From the NCBI GenBank assembly GCA_029216955.1, contig JANAVB010006998.1, forward strand, positions 860,764 to 924,763: 64,000 bases of DNA, read 5' to 3'. The stretch is from Iris pallida (Eukaryota > Streptophyta > Magnoliopsida > Asparagales > Iridaceae). The translations under genes and the position numbers were made by a program. Under the pieces are notes generated by a model. It was given only the letters and a program-made list of their open reading frames with translations, ran no database searches and had not been told where the DNA came from. This document shows positions 20,422 to 32,740 of the stretch, in pieces. How positions within the stretch are numbered: position 1 is the first letter of the stretch; each line of letters opens with the position of its first letter.

Positions 20422-20680
20422 TAGATAGTAGCCCGTCGGGGTGCACTCATAATTTATGTCTCTTCTTTGCTTATCTAGATAGTGGCCCGTCCTGGTGCAC
20501 TTATGCTACATGTCCCTTCCCTGCTTATCTAGATAGTGGCCCGTTGTGGTGCACTCTTGTTACATGCCTGCTCTGTTTACTAGATAGTGATCCGTCACGG
20601 TGCACTCTTGAACATGCCTTTCCTTGCTTACATGATAGTGGCCCGTCGAGGCGCACTCCTGACAAGTACTCTTTACATGA
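20422..20680. repeat. Five tandem repeats of about 53 bp
   Basis: Units start at about 20422, 20475, 20530, 20581 and 20633. Each has (T)AGATAGT(G)GCCCGTCG followed by GTGCACTC and a pyrimidine-rich filler. It lies inside the LTR that ends at 22465. Confidence 0.85.
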
Positions 20681-21271
20681 CAAGTAAACCTAACATGACA
20701 TACTTAATCAAGATGTTGTTGCGACGGCTATCCTCCCTTTCTAATGTAGCTCATTTGGATACTGTGGTTGAATGTATTGTGTATGCATGAATAAGCTACA
20801 TGTCTCGTCTTCATCATGCTTAGGACATGAATTCCTGGTTACCACGGTCAGGAATTTATACTGAATCTGACTAGGTTAATGACTAGATTGATCAAGTAGT
20901 TCATATAGAGAGATTTTCCAGTCACAGGCGATCATGTTATCTGGGCGCTTTAATTGGACTTGTAGTCTGCCGACGAGTAGGGTGCATTTCCAGCACACTG
21001 TCATGTGTTGCACCCCCAAGTCACCTGATACAACTCTCTCAACTTGCAACTAGATAACCTGGATAGTCTGCAGGGCTTGTGACTGTGGGAATATCTCAAT
21101 GCATCTTGTTAGTAACTAGGCTTGTGATAACCCTAGTTAGTTAAAGTATCAAGCCGTACTTATTGCTTGGCCGTGATTGATGGATGTAGTCCAGTCCAGT
21201 CTAGTTTTGTCTAGGTAGTATCCGTATGTTTATTTTAGTACATTATTGTTATACTTTACTTTTGTTGATAA

Positions 21272-21580
21272 ATGATTAGAGACTAAGTTCTACTCAAGAG
21301 GAGGGTTACAACTCCGGTCCTTGTTTGGTTTACGGGTTGTAACCTGGCTTCTGGAGTAGTTTCTTAGTCATCTTGTCATTTGTCGTCCTATTCAGTTCTC
21401 ACACGTTATATATGATCCTTATGCTATACAATGATTAGAAACTAAGTTCTGTTCGGGAGAAGGGTTACAACCCCGGTCCTTGTTTGGTTTACGGGTTATA
21501 ACTTGCCTTCCGGAATAGTTTCTAAGTCATCCTATCATTGTCGTTCTATATAGTTCTCACATGCTCACATGTTCAGTTAT
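21272..21580. repeat. 159-bp direct duplication inside the LTR
   Basis: Two copies start at 21272 and 21431. They share AGGGTTACAAC, CCGGTCCTTGTTTGG and TTTACGGGTT blocks and diverge by scattered changes. Confidence 0.85.
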
Positions 21581-22465
21581 CTCACAAGCTTTACGTGATC
21601 CCTATGCTAAGTCACCACGTTCTCATGACCCGGCTATCTCACATGCTTACATGATCAATTGATTTTACATATTCTCAAGCTTCCGTTTACTTAACATGAC
21701 TACACTGTACATTATGTCACATGTTAATTACTTTACGTCACATGATGCTTTACTTATTGTCTTTTCTAATCTCGGGATAAGTGCATTGGTAGTGTACGAG
21801 TCTCGATCCACATCTACTTATTTGTATCTCTAACCGTTGATATGTTAGTTATTGCTGGTTTTAGTTCATAAGTTTGGCTTCCTTTGTGGTACTTGTTATT
21901 TGGGGTCTGATCCCACTGGTTTTGTTTGGCCAGATCTGATAGAGGAGCCCGAAGGATCTTTCGTACCATCTACCGACGGTGACCATCCGGATCACCAGAG
22001 TATCTGAATGGGTTTCTTGTTTCATTATCCAACTTAATATGTACATTATTCTTTTGTGGCGTTTAGCCTCTGAGCACGTGTTTATCTCGTGTTTTGGTTC
22101 TTGATATTTAGCCTACGGGCCAAAACATGATGTGCGTATTCTAGACTATAGCTAGAGCTTATCATGTATGACTATTACTCTTGCTAGTTCTCTATTTTGT
22201 ATTACTAGCTTCTCGATCATCCATTTATATATGGTTTGGGACGCCTTACTATTTATTTCTGATGATCATACTTCTTGTTCTTTGTATAATTGCCTATGAT
22301 TGAGATACCTAGGATTGCTTGACCTAGGATTGACTGTTGGCTTATAGAAGTAACCCCCATATCTTGACAACTTATACGTGATTTCAGAGTACTGGCGTAC
22401 TTTGTTATTACGTAGCTGGCCTTGTCCGTCCCCAATTGCCAGTATTCTGGTTCTGGGGTGTGACA

Positions 22466-23359
22466 TCAGGCCCTAGGAAATCTCTGAAACATGCTACTCG
22501 CACTCCAGTGTCCTTAACATACCGGTGGTCCCGAACCACTATCCTTATCCTCGGATCTTTTGCTAGCAATATGTTCACCATCGACCTTCATCACAGCTAT
22601 GCTCGTCCCTGGTGAACAACTCCTTCTAGAGCACGTGTGGAAAGATGCACCATATAGAAGCATGCAAAAAATTAAAAAGAGATGCATAGGTTTCATGCGT
22701 CCGAAGCATAAATGATCCTAAGGTAGAAGCTGCTAGCTTCTAAAGAAAGATGCATGTTCAAGAAACGGGCCGGACATACACATGGTTCATTCAGACGCAT
22801 GATGTGCTTTTATCTCTTGTGTGAAGAGACAAATCTCGGGTAGTGTGCAGTGTTCAGATTACAAAGAAGATGTCAGTAATTTCGTCATCCCTATAATTAC
22901 ACTTAGCTAGCTATAAATAAAGCTGTTATATGCGTCTACTTCTAGATCAGTATTCTGTTGTATACAATTGAATAGCTATGCATTCAAGTGTTGACTGATG
23001 CATAGTTACTCGAAGAAAAGTTATTTTTTGCAGTAAGCAATCAAATGCTATGCGTTTAAAGTAATTAGATGCATGGCCGATCCGCACTAAATAGATTTGA
23101 TATGGCAGTGTTTCGTACAGCACGTCTTAAAATATGCGGTGCACTATACGTGATTCTCGAGTATGTTCACTATCCACTAACTCCTAAGCCTTATGTGCCT
23201 ACCCAATTTCATGCGTCTCTAAGGCAGAAGACAGTATATTTTCTACACATACACACATGGCTATTCCAGTAAAGAAAAGCTAAAAATAGAACAATTCTTC
23301 CCTCGCACAACACACACAGAACACAGGCATACGGAGAGACTGCGTATACTGCTTCTATG
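22466..23359 (+). repeat. Left part of the split 5' LTR of gypsy element G2
   Basis: G1 is inserted after 23359 with the target duplication CTATG, and the sequence resumes at 58755 leading into the G2 primer site. This left part should therefore be U3 of the G2 5' LTR. A TATA box, TATAAATA, lies at 22912-22919. The exact LTR start between 22466 and about 22750 cannot be fixed because the 3' LTR is outside the window. Confidence 0.6.
22912..22919 (+). promoter_or_regulatory. TATA box of the G2 5' LTR
   Basis: TATAAATA in plus orientation, matching the direction of G2 transcription. The G1 insertion lies about 440 bp downstream, within the transcribed part. Confidence 0.5.
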
Positions 23360-24154
23360 TGTTTGCAAAAACAAAAGTTTGATTTACAAACTAAGAAGAA
23401 GAAAAGTATATTGAGTACACTTGAATTCTGGAGAAGTACAACTGTAGAAATCTGATCAGAAGACGATCACTTTATCCCTTGGACATATGATATTAAAGAC
23501 ACAAGCCTCTGGAGAATGTAGCAGCACTTTGTCAGTAGATTATGATCATTAGTGATGCTTTAGAACTGATTTGAAACTCTATTTGCATAGTTCTGAAATA
23601 ACTGTTTCTGAGTTGCGTGCACTGTGTATTGCGCGCCACCTATCCAGTTGCACGAATGGTTACTTGAACTGCTGGAGACGTGTGGCATCCTATGAGTGAG
23701 ATGCGCGTGGTTGTGGGCAACGTAGTGGACACGTTCTTTGAAATTAGTGGCATGTGCGCCACATCATTCTGCTTCTGGATGAAAATTGGTTAAGTGGCGC
23801 CAGTTTGATAGGTTACGTCGGGCGTAACCTGATGACTAGCGCCCCTTACTGTTCATTCTTCAGTAGCTACCTCGCGCCACTTGATGACTGGCACAAGACA
23901 ACTTTCTGTATTTATTAAAAAATGATATAGTCTTCTCGAGCGCCACGCTTCTCGGGATTCGAAGAGATATTCTTCGACTGTCGAGCTGTCAATAATCTTG
24001 ACTTACGTTGCAGTTTCTGGAGGAAGCTTGCCACGTGGGACTCACGCACCCTGACATATGGCGCAACCTGAGTATCGCGCAACTTAGTGACCAAACACAC
24101 ACTAATGCTGGCACCTTTTTAAGAGTGGCGCCCATTTATTTTTGAGCTCCTACA
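23360..24154 (-). repeat. G1 3' LTR (left)
   Basis: 795 bp, homologous to 47501-47701 plus 58157-58754. The TATA position of the right copy (CTATAAATAG) reads ATGCAAATAG on the minus strand here, so this copy has lost its TATA box. Confidence 0.92.
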
Positions 24155-24166
24155 AGACTCCCTTCA
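24155..24166 (-). promoter_or_regulatory. G1 polypurine tract
   Basis: The minus strand reads GAAGGGAGTCT directly before the 3' LTR. Confidence 0.7.
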
Positions 24167-24192
24167 AAGTTTGAAAATTTTCAAACTTTGAA
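24163..24192. repeat. Perfect 30-bp palindrome beside the polypurine tract
   Basis: TTCAAAGTTTGAAAA followed by its exact reverse complement, with no spacer. It begins inside the purine tract region. Confidence 0.95.
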
Positions 24193-24299
24193 ATACTTTG
24201 AATTTAGAGGAGATTGACATGAGTTGTGCCTACCAACAATATAATCAACTCCGACTTTCGAGGGCAAGTTGTACAACAGTTACAAAACGTTTCTTAGGC

Positions 24300-24307
24300 T
24301 ATAAATA
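24300..24307 (+). promoter_or_regulatory. TATA box of the antisense PMD gene in G1
   Basis: TATAAATA in plus orientation, 100 bases before the ATG at 24407. The leader in between is pyrimidine-rich (CTTCATCTCCTTCTTCC). It points against the direction of G1 gag-pol. Confidence 0.65.
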
Positions 24308-24406
24308 GCCATTTTTGAGAGAGATTTTTTTCTTTTTTTACCAGAAATTTTTGATTTTCCAAAATCCTTCATCTCCTTCTTCCCCATTTCGAAAGCTTCC
24401 TCGACC

Positions 24407-27400
24407 ATGGCACCAAGGAAGTCTGTTGCTGATTTCCTAAAATGAGTTGACTACTCCTTAGGCGCCGGTCAGAGTCGATCATCTCTTCTTAGAGCTGTGG
24501 TCAACCTCCGCACTCTATAACGTGCGCCTTCTCTTTTTAGAGTCCACGAGCGTACTTCATCACTTGCACCTCCTCTTTTTAGAGTATCGGCTGCATCATA
24601 ACACACACTATTCATCTTTACGAACTGTGTTGCACAAGTTTTGAACTTGCACCTTCTGAACTTGTGTGATCGTGCATGTTGGACTTTTGCACTTTGAACC
24701 TGCACAATCGTGCATGTCGGACTTGTGCACTTTGAACTTGCACTTTCTGAACTTGCACAATCGCGCATTTGGATTTGCGCACTTTGAACTTGTGTCTTCT
24801 GAACTTGCGCGATCGCACATGTAGGACTTGCGCACTTTAAACTTGTGCCCAGCGCAACGCATGAATTCGCGCAATCTAATCATGCACAAAAATTCGTGCA
24901 ACCTAGAGTTTGTGCACTTTGCTTTAAACTTAGAGATTGTTGCATAGACTTGTAATTGAACTTTGTCCCTTTTTTGCAGTTGATCTCAGGAAGAACGCAG
25001 ATGCTGAGAGATTAGCTTCGGCTTTCAGAGTATCAGAGTACCGAGAGGACTTATCCCATGCATCATACCCTCAGTACGATATTCCTAAGTCCAGAAGAGC
25101 CATGCTAGCATCACAAGATAGTAGCACCTTATTATTCCTGATGAACGGTGAACCCCTATAAAGTTGGACCATGTCATACACGAGAAACCAGCTTTCTTGT
25201 TTGGAGATGCAATCAAGAAGACGACCCAACCCAAAGCGAAGAAAGAGGATAGAATTTACCAATGCGGGGATAGAGTTATGTATCTCACTGAGATATCGAG
25301 ACACATGTCCCTGTCTCGATATACACACTCCAATTCCCTCCAATGGATGGCATGGGATATGACCCCAATTCAACAGGCCAGGGTCGAAAAAATATGTTAC
25401 AGACTGGGTCCCCAGAACAAGGATATATTCGACAGCACTTCAGAGAGATACAGCTCTCACCTGAGAGGTCTAAAATCGAGCTATGTGGCTCCTGAAGATT
25501 CGTAAATGCTAATTTTCGTCAGAGTACCCATTTTTGTGAACATATTCTCTAAGGCTAAGGGAATATATCCGGATCAAACCATGTGGTTAACAGGCTTGGT
25601 GAATCCTGACATGAAGCGCTGGAATAGCTTCGTAGTTTATGCTTTGGATCAATTCAAAGACAAGCTCCTCAAAATAGAGCTTTATGATCCGATTTGGAAT
25701 ATTGCTTACGGCATTCGTCTTAATGCCCGTATATTTTTGGCTATGAATGGTACAATGATAGGACTGGCACTTTCATGACTCCTCACGGAGAGATTTGTTT
25801 TGTGCTTCATGAGATGAAATACCTTTTACACTTGCCAATGGGTGAAAACCCATATGAAGAGTACGTGCCAACAAATGAGGAGCTGGATATCTTACCAATA
25901 GAGAACACTCAGATAGTGGCTGTGTTTGAGAAGCTTTTATGCCACTACCTGGTTTGTTTCCTTTAACATCAGAGTGCTTCCTAAGGAACCAGCTACACAA
26001 CCAAATGGCTGGCGTACTTATTTTTGGGCCATGTCCTAGAAGATAAGATTGTCGAGAGTCAAGCTTGTGACCCTTGCTTCTTCAAACCACTTACCGACAG
26101 CGATATAGAAAAGTTGATAGATAAATCCAAGCATTTTGATAACATATTAAATGTAGATTGGCACCCATTCACTACTGGTGCTCCCATCAAAAGTTACCTT
26201 AGGCAGGGTTACAGGCCTATGTTTCGAGAACCTCAGTTGACGAGTTTTCTCTCTTTATGGCTACGGCGGTTCGTGGTACCTGGAGCCAGTACCGTCGACA
26301 TATTCCATCGAAGCGTGCTATTCGCTGTCGTGCGTCTAGTATTCAGCTACAAGATGGATCTTCTTTCTGCAATGCCTTGCCGCTTGAACGCAGGCCTGCG
26401 TACTTTTATTGACACCATAATGTATGACAACAATGCTCGTGATGACTTCCCTCATACCGAAATGCCCTACACCTATTTATTTGGGTGGTTGTTGTTGTAC
26501 TATCCCAGCTTTGTGAACCCTGATCTGGGTATGGTCGGAGGAAACTTCATTAGGCATTTTTCAACTGCTCGATGGAATATAAACGTACTTTCCGAGTGCA
26601 GAAGAGCTCTGAACTGAGGTTCTGGATGAAGATTCCAATGCGTCCCTCCTCCTCCAGGATATATGAGTCTTCCAGCCCATCTCACGAATTTAGATCCGAT
26701 GTCTCTTCGTCTGTCTCCGGATAATTTTGCATGCTTGAAGACGATTCAGCCATCTCATCTAGTGTACCAGTTTGAGGGTGAATGTTTTCTGAAACCATAC
26801 CTACCAAACCAATTTGCTCGATAATTCGGCTACGATCAGATGCATGTGGGTAACGCCAGCACCTGTTTGCAGGCCAAGGGTTATCTAAAGATGGTGCCAG
26901 AGCTTGGAGATACTACAATACAAGAGGCACCCAGTCCACATTTTCAATGCCCAATGCTTTCCCTAAAATAGGTCCGCATATGTTATATACATATACAAAT
27001 TTTTATACTTCAGTCAACACTTTCGCCGAAAATTTCAACTTGGCTAAAAGTTTCGCAAGTAATAAACGGACAAGAGCTGGGGTCCACACTGCACAATCAT
27101 TTAGGGATGAGAAAAATCATGACCCCGCTAATGAGCCTCTAGAAGCATCTCTCATGGGCTTTCTTGACGAAGTCCACGACCCTTTAATTGTGTCACTCGG
27201 GAAGCGTAAGGAAAAGTCTTCCAATAAAGATGCCAGCAAGAAACAGAGGACTAGAGAATCGTCTGCTCCATCACATCCAGAGGAACTCCCTTCTTCTCCT
27301 AAAGTTCCTCATGAGAAGAAAAAGAAAACAACAGTGGTAATTGCTGAGCAGCCTGTGACCAGGACAACCAGGTCCCAAACCAAGCAGATGAATACTAGAC

Positions 27401-28351
27401 TTTATCTAGGAGGAGAAGAGGCGACTCCCTCTTCAGTTCCAAAGAATAGTAGAATTATCCATGAAGTGGTTATAAGGGAACCCAATATGCAAAACGATCT
27501 TAATGACATTGAAGAAGAACCCGAGACACCTCTTGTGCGTAAAGCTAAAAGGAGATTAATGGTGACTCAAGAAGACCATCGAGAAATTAACGCTTCACCC
27601 ACTCCTTCCATGCCGAAAGAGTCTTCTAGCGACCTGATGCATCGTTGCCTTTGCAAGATCTGCCACCTCCACCAGATGGTTTTAATACTCTTTTAATGTG
27701 ATCATGATTGAGTAAAATATTCACATTGTTCTTTTTTATTTGCAGAGGCTACAGAAATCAGTGTTCCAGCTCCAATCACCATACTGATGACTATTCCTGT
27801 GACTGCACTAGTTGCAGCAGGAATAATGATGTCGTTTCCAACTCCCAAGGTCCTGGAGACTACACTTCCTGAGAAGGTGTTGCCTTCAACGAACTCCAAT
27901 TCCGATGTCACAGCTCCTTTCATAGTTCAAACTCCTACCCTCTCTCAAGAGAATCAAGAAATGATAGAGGCTCTCGCAGACTGTTACTTCGAAGATGATT
28001 CGATCGGAGGAGATTCTATGGACGCTATTCCTAATCCTGCTAAAACTGGGCAGATCCAGTTCCCATAATGATTTTGAAAGATCAAGACTTGATGGCCGTA
28101 GAGGGCCATATTACTAAAGAGGATGAAGAGCACCATGTTGATGAAGAAGGGCACCACAGCCTAAAAGATGGTGATCATAACCTCATTGATCCATAAGGTA
28201 ATGAGAATGAAAATGATAACCCTGATGATAACCAAGAAGCTGGTGAAAATCAGGCTTTAATTGTTGAAGATATCAGGATTAATGAGAATCCCAAAACTGA
28301 TGCTGAGGGGACTCAAACCCTGACAGAACAAATTTTTGAAACAAAGGGAAC
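24407..28351 (+). pseudogene. Plant mobile domain (PMD) gene carried antisense in G1, 5' part
   Basis: The start context ACCATGG at 24405-24410 is optimal, but a stop follows after 12 codons. A TTTTTTGCAG acceptor opens an exon at 24980. Frames at 24980-25505, 25506-25966 and 26024-26617 carry the PMD (aminotransferase-like plant mobile domain) signature: WHPF, LTSFLSLWLRRFV-PG and the following hydrophobic helices. At 26640-26890 another frame adds PPPPGYMSLPAHL, LRLSPDNFACL and FLKPYLPNQFAR. A charged Lys/Ser-rich linker follows at 26947-27678, and an intron fits 27679-27744. The gene is broken by stops, frameshifts and the LTR inserted at 28352. PMD proteins occur both as host genes and inside Tat-lineage elements. 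Confidence 0.8.
24640..24845. repeat. Imperfect tandem repeats within the first intron of the PMD gene
   Basis: CTTGC(A/G)C(A/G)ATCG(T/C)GCAT and GCACTTTGAACTTG blocks recur four times between 24659 and 24845 with spacing of 38-57 bases. The Cys/Ser/Lys-rich minus-strand ORFs are by-products. Confidence 0.7.
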
Positions 28352-30873
28352 TGTAACGCCCAATCCTAATATACGTAGGACTAGAAAATACGTACATGCC
28401 AATTGTATGCATATGCAGATTACTCCAATATATGGAATCTACGTATATACACATAAGCTGTAATAAGAGAGCTCCAGCTCATAATAATATATCAAGGTCA
28501 CAGGCAACATCTATATCTCATCCACAATGATAAATAAGAGAAATAACAAACCAAATGTCCCAACTAAAAATAAAGATAAATATCTGTCGGGCGAAAACAA
28601 ATCTACAACTGAGCTACTAAAAGAAATCAACTGAAATGAATATAAAAAAGAGTATCAACTACATAAGTCCATCGACTAAAAATAGAATCAAATAGGCTCC
28701 GAAGGTAAGACCGCCCTAGCTGCAAATGGAGAGTCTAGTCCAGATCCGTACTCCTCAGGATACTACTCGTCGTCTATACCTGGAGAGATCACCAGGTCGA
28801 CAGAGGGACGTAAAAAGATACATGAAGAACATGCTAATATGAACTGTCAAAATAATAATAATATGCAAAGACTCTCCTAGACACAAATATGCAAAGGGGA
28901 TTCTAACCGTCTATTGTGCAATTTAGAGGACAACTTTCATGCACATGGGAGGGATTTAGGCTATAAGTACGTAACTGGCATCCAGTCATACGTATCCGGC
29001 CGTAACGTCCAAAACGTCAGAGGGTATCTGCAAATATATCACGCCATAGTTCCTTTCGAAAACTATGGTTTACCTGTTTGGCTTACCATATGCACTAGCG
29101 ACTGTCCTCCCCCAATATTTCTCACACTGACCAAGTCATGTCCATGACCCGCCCAGTTTTGTAACTGCCCGAGTCTCTATACCTTAATCATAGCAGTTAC
29201 GATCTATCCGTCACACGACTATAAAGATGGCTAGTCAATAAGTCGTGCCCCTAGCAAAATGTCTCAAACTGTGTAGTGAGAGTGTCATGGCCGAAGGAGA
29301 TATAAGAATATCCCACAACAAGAAGGTAGTCCCCTAAAACTAAGTCAACATGCATAAAATAAAGTAAAACAATAAAAAACGACTAATAGAGTCGCTTGTA
29401 CCCAAGTATGGCTTGGATGCACAGTTTATAACAATTAAAAATAACAAATACAAATACAATAAATGTTGAAAATAAATAATATGGCAGTTAATTAGCAAGG
29501 TATACTTGCCTGGTGGTTGGAAGGTGTTTTGACGACGTCCAGTAGATGAAATTGACAAGTGAGATGAAGCTACAATAGTGGAACCTCCACAAACGTTCCC
29601 GGATGCTGAAACAAACATCAAAAAACATTCTCAGTTTAAAAGATATATCTAGGAAATTCCTGTCCAAAAGTCCAATTCCGGAACCGGGGCAAAATCGTAA
29701 TTTCGGGTCAAAACGTGTCCGCCGTTGGACCCGCTTTGCACCAAAATGCGTTCCAGTATCTACGGTCTCTAAAGTTGTCAAACTATATGTCTACGGATTC
29801 GATTTGAGTTGACGAACCCAACCGTATGTCCAAAGTTAGTTTTCGGTGGACCGTGCACAATTTTGCCCGTTGGATCGGGTCGCGGGCCTGCCAAATAGGC
29901 GTTCCATTCGACCTTCTCAAAATCGGACCAAATTTGGCATACAGGACCAAAAATTCAATACCGTCCTATTGCGCAAGTTTCGTCTCGATACGACGAACGT
30001 GCACAAAGTAATTAGGAAATTTACAGAGGGGCCGATACGGTAAATTTCGATGGATACGTATCAAATTTACCGCGCACACGCAACCAATTTGAATTCCGTC
30101 AAAGCCCACATGTCTGCGAAGTCGATACGCACCTTTTGATGCCTTCAGTTTATGACCACGTCGCCTTGATTGGCGGGACACACGTCGTATCAGCGAGTTT
30201 TTAATTTTTTGAAACTGTTTTCATAGGGTTTTTCTCGATCTTTACCCACTGTTTTCTTTGCATCAAGTTAATGAATTTATGAACTACAACCGGGGTTTCG
30301 ATCATGTATAGGTTGTCTATGACTGACATAAATTGGTTCTGAGGAACTGTCAGTAGGTTGGCCAAAATCAGCCTTCCAAGTTGGGTGTTTGGTTCGCATT
30401 TTTGTTCAGATTTGAACAAGTTTCTCGGGATTTTTGGTTCGATTTCTACAACACACGAACGCACTACAAATCAATCTAGTTGAAGGGGATGGACGAGGGT
30501 TACGTCGTGAGCATACCGGAGCAATTGGTTCGTGAGTCGACGAACCGTGGAAGGTGGTAGAGCGTCGTGAAGTAGGCTAATTGGTTGCTGATACTGCTGC
30601 CATCGATTGCTTCTGCTGCCGCGGACTGCTGCGCTTGGCCGTGCCTGACGGCTCTGCGGAGGCGCGCGTACAGGCTGGGCGGTCGTCGGGGTAGGGCGCG
30701 CGAGGGAGATGGTAAGGGAGGAGGTAGGGTTCGGATTTGCTAGGGTTTTATTCTCCTTTCCCGATCCTTATATGAGGGGAGGGGGCGGCTCCCTGAAGCT
30801 GGGCTCGGGTTTTGGCCTGGTGAACAGTACCCGCGGGTACTGTTCACTAGGGATTTTTTTTTGTCTTTTTTAT

Positions 30874-30946
<73 letters not shown>

Positions 30947-31577
30947 TACACATCTAAATACATACAAAAAACATATTCTAAAAATATTTTAATATATCTA
31001 AAATTTCTAAACTTTGTTGTAACATATTTTCCTAGTAAAAAAATATATACATATATTTTAAGAATCCTTTTCTAAGAATTTAGAATTAAACAAAATAGTG
31101 TTATTATTAATAACAATAATAATAAAAATAATTCTAATAATAATAATGATGATAATGAAAATAATTATAATCATAAAACAATCAACAATAATATGGGTAT
31201 TTGGATGAGTACGTATGTTATAGTATTATTATTTACAATAATATTTAATTTTTCAAAACCTTTCAAAACTAAGTAAATAAATAAACAATAAATAAATTTT
31301 AAAACATGGAAAGATAACCACGGTATGGTTTAATAAATTGTAGACACCTAAAAATTAAAATAAAAAGATATAGAGAGGTCTCTAGCTAATACACTAGTCA
31401 TGGCACACGGTCGCACTAGTCGTGCTATGCTTTCAAGTCAACCTATACAACAAAACTATCCATGACTAAGACTATATTTATAAAGAAGATATTATTTTAA
31501 AATTTGGAAATCAGAAATATTTTATTTAAGCAACATATAAAAGAAAAAAAAAATCTATGAAAATTTGGGGGTTTATA
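28352..31577 (-). mobile_element. 3.2-kb probable solo LTR inside the PMD gene
   Basis: The sequence starts TGTAACGCCC and ends GGGGGTTTATA, a decayed form of GGGCGTTACA. The target duplication GGAAC is exact (28347-28351 and 31578-31582). It contains no gag-pol. On the minus strand a TATATAAGG motif near 30763-30771 is followed by AAACCCTAG, as in an LTR promoter and leader, so I read the orientation as minus. It also holds a (TA)n tract at 30877-30944. Confidence 0.75.
30877..30944. repeat. (TA)n microsatellite
   Basis: About 34 TA units inside the inserted LTR. The upstream block CCCGCGGGTACTGTTCACTAGGG includes an inverted GTACCCGCGGGTAC (perfect 14-bp palindrome near 30827-30840). Confidence 0.9.
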
Positions 31578-31582
31578 GGAAC

Positions 31583-32740
31583 AGAAATGGTAGTCTAAAT
31601 AAGTTAAGCAGAATCAGGGGTCGGAACCAGTCGTTTTCAATCAGGAGGCTCAGAGGCTGGAAGTAGTCAAGCAGCCGTGTCTGAGACTACTATGATGAGG
31701 CTTCGCACAGATTTAGATCTGCCTTATGAGACCCCATACATGCTGTCGAGATCAGGTAAAATTTTGACCTTTTATTTTACCCTAACTCCTTTGATGATGT
31801 ATAATGATTGTGCATCTTGATTGCAGAGGGTCCCGTAGGGACAATTGTAGCAGCTTCGTCTACTGCTTTCAGCTTTAGCTCAACCATGGCTCCTCTGGAC
31901 ATGGGAACTCAGACTGGAGAAGGAAGCTTCTCGATGATGTCAGTGCTAAGATCTCTTGACGCACAATCTGTGATTCCTCCAGCTGCTACAGAAGGAAGAA
32001 TTCAGACAGAAGTAGCTACTCCTGGTATATCAGCAATGAACAGGATCATCATTGAAGCTTACACCAACGCTTTCTTCACCTCTCTAGGGACTCTAGTTCA
32101 GATGGTCTTGGAGAAGGGCTAACCTTATGAGTTAGAAAGGAGCCCTTCCTTTTTTATCATTGAAGCTATTCGAAAAATCGATGATCTGGATAGAGTCAGC
32201 TACTTGGAACATATCTTGGATGAGCTTGAGGAATCTATCAAGTCTTATCAAGATCTGACAAGGGGAAACATCCAAAGGCTTATAGATGCTGAATGTGAAG
32301 TGATAGCTCGCGAGTCTGCAGCACGACAAGCTGGCTTAGAAGCTTCTATAGTGGTTTTTTTACTGCGCTCTGTAGAGTTGGAGTCTAGCATTGCTGAGAT
32401 TACTTCTTCTGTTGAGCGTTATAAGACTGAAGCTGCAGAGAAGGAGAAGGAAGCGACTGAATGTCAAACTCATTTCCAGAAGTTAGAAACCGAGATGACA
32501 CAGCTTCAAGAGGTACTAAAGGTGGCTCGACGACGTAAAAAGGAGGTACTGGAAGCAACAAGATGAATTTATTCGTACTCAGAGTGTAGAAGTTAAACGC
32601 CGAGCTATCTTCCTGCAGCCTTTTAATCCAGAATCTGGATGAGCTCTGGCTAGGCAAAGGGTGCTCGAATCTAGAACAGAGAGAGCCAAAAATCTGAAGA
32701 AATTGATAATTGATCTTAGCACTCAGCCCTCCAAGTGAAG
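31583..32740 (+). pseudogene. Antisense PMD gene in G1, 3' part with coiled coil
   Basis: After the GGAAC duplication the gene resumes. An intron fits 31756-31826 (ATCAG|GTAAAA...TTGCAG|AG). The frame at 31808-32122 is Ser/Thr-rich. The frame at 32204-32566 is a strongly predicted coiled coil by eye, with heptad-like Leu/Ile positions, many Glu, Lys and Gln, and no Pro. After a frameshift the tail ends at a stop near 32736, before a T-rich stretch. Long coiled-coil tails are common in PMD proteins carried by retroelements. Confidence 0.65.

Larger units (their letters stand above)
19798..22465 (-). mobile_element. Chromovirus-type LTR (left border uncertain)
   Basis: Read on the minus strand it begins TGTCACACCCCAGAACC at 22465, a typical plant Ty3 chromovirus LTR start. 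The stretch to the left is non-coding and rich in internal repeats, as in long Tekay/Del-type LTRs. No gag-pol is attached. The left edge and a target duplication for the flank TCAGG (22466-22470) were not found, so it may be a truncated solo LTR. The stated start is only where repeat-rich sequence begins. Confidence 0.55.

Noticed and set aside
20422..20680. CRISPR-like array
   Set aside because: Repeats are degenerate along the whole unit and there are no unique spacers of fixed length. It is a eukaryotic tandem repeat.
24469..24901. Cys/Ser/Lys-rich minus-strand ORFs as a metallothionein-like gene
   Set aside because: The pattern comes from a GCACTTTGAACTTG tandem repeat in an intron of the antisense gene, and frames shift between repeats.
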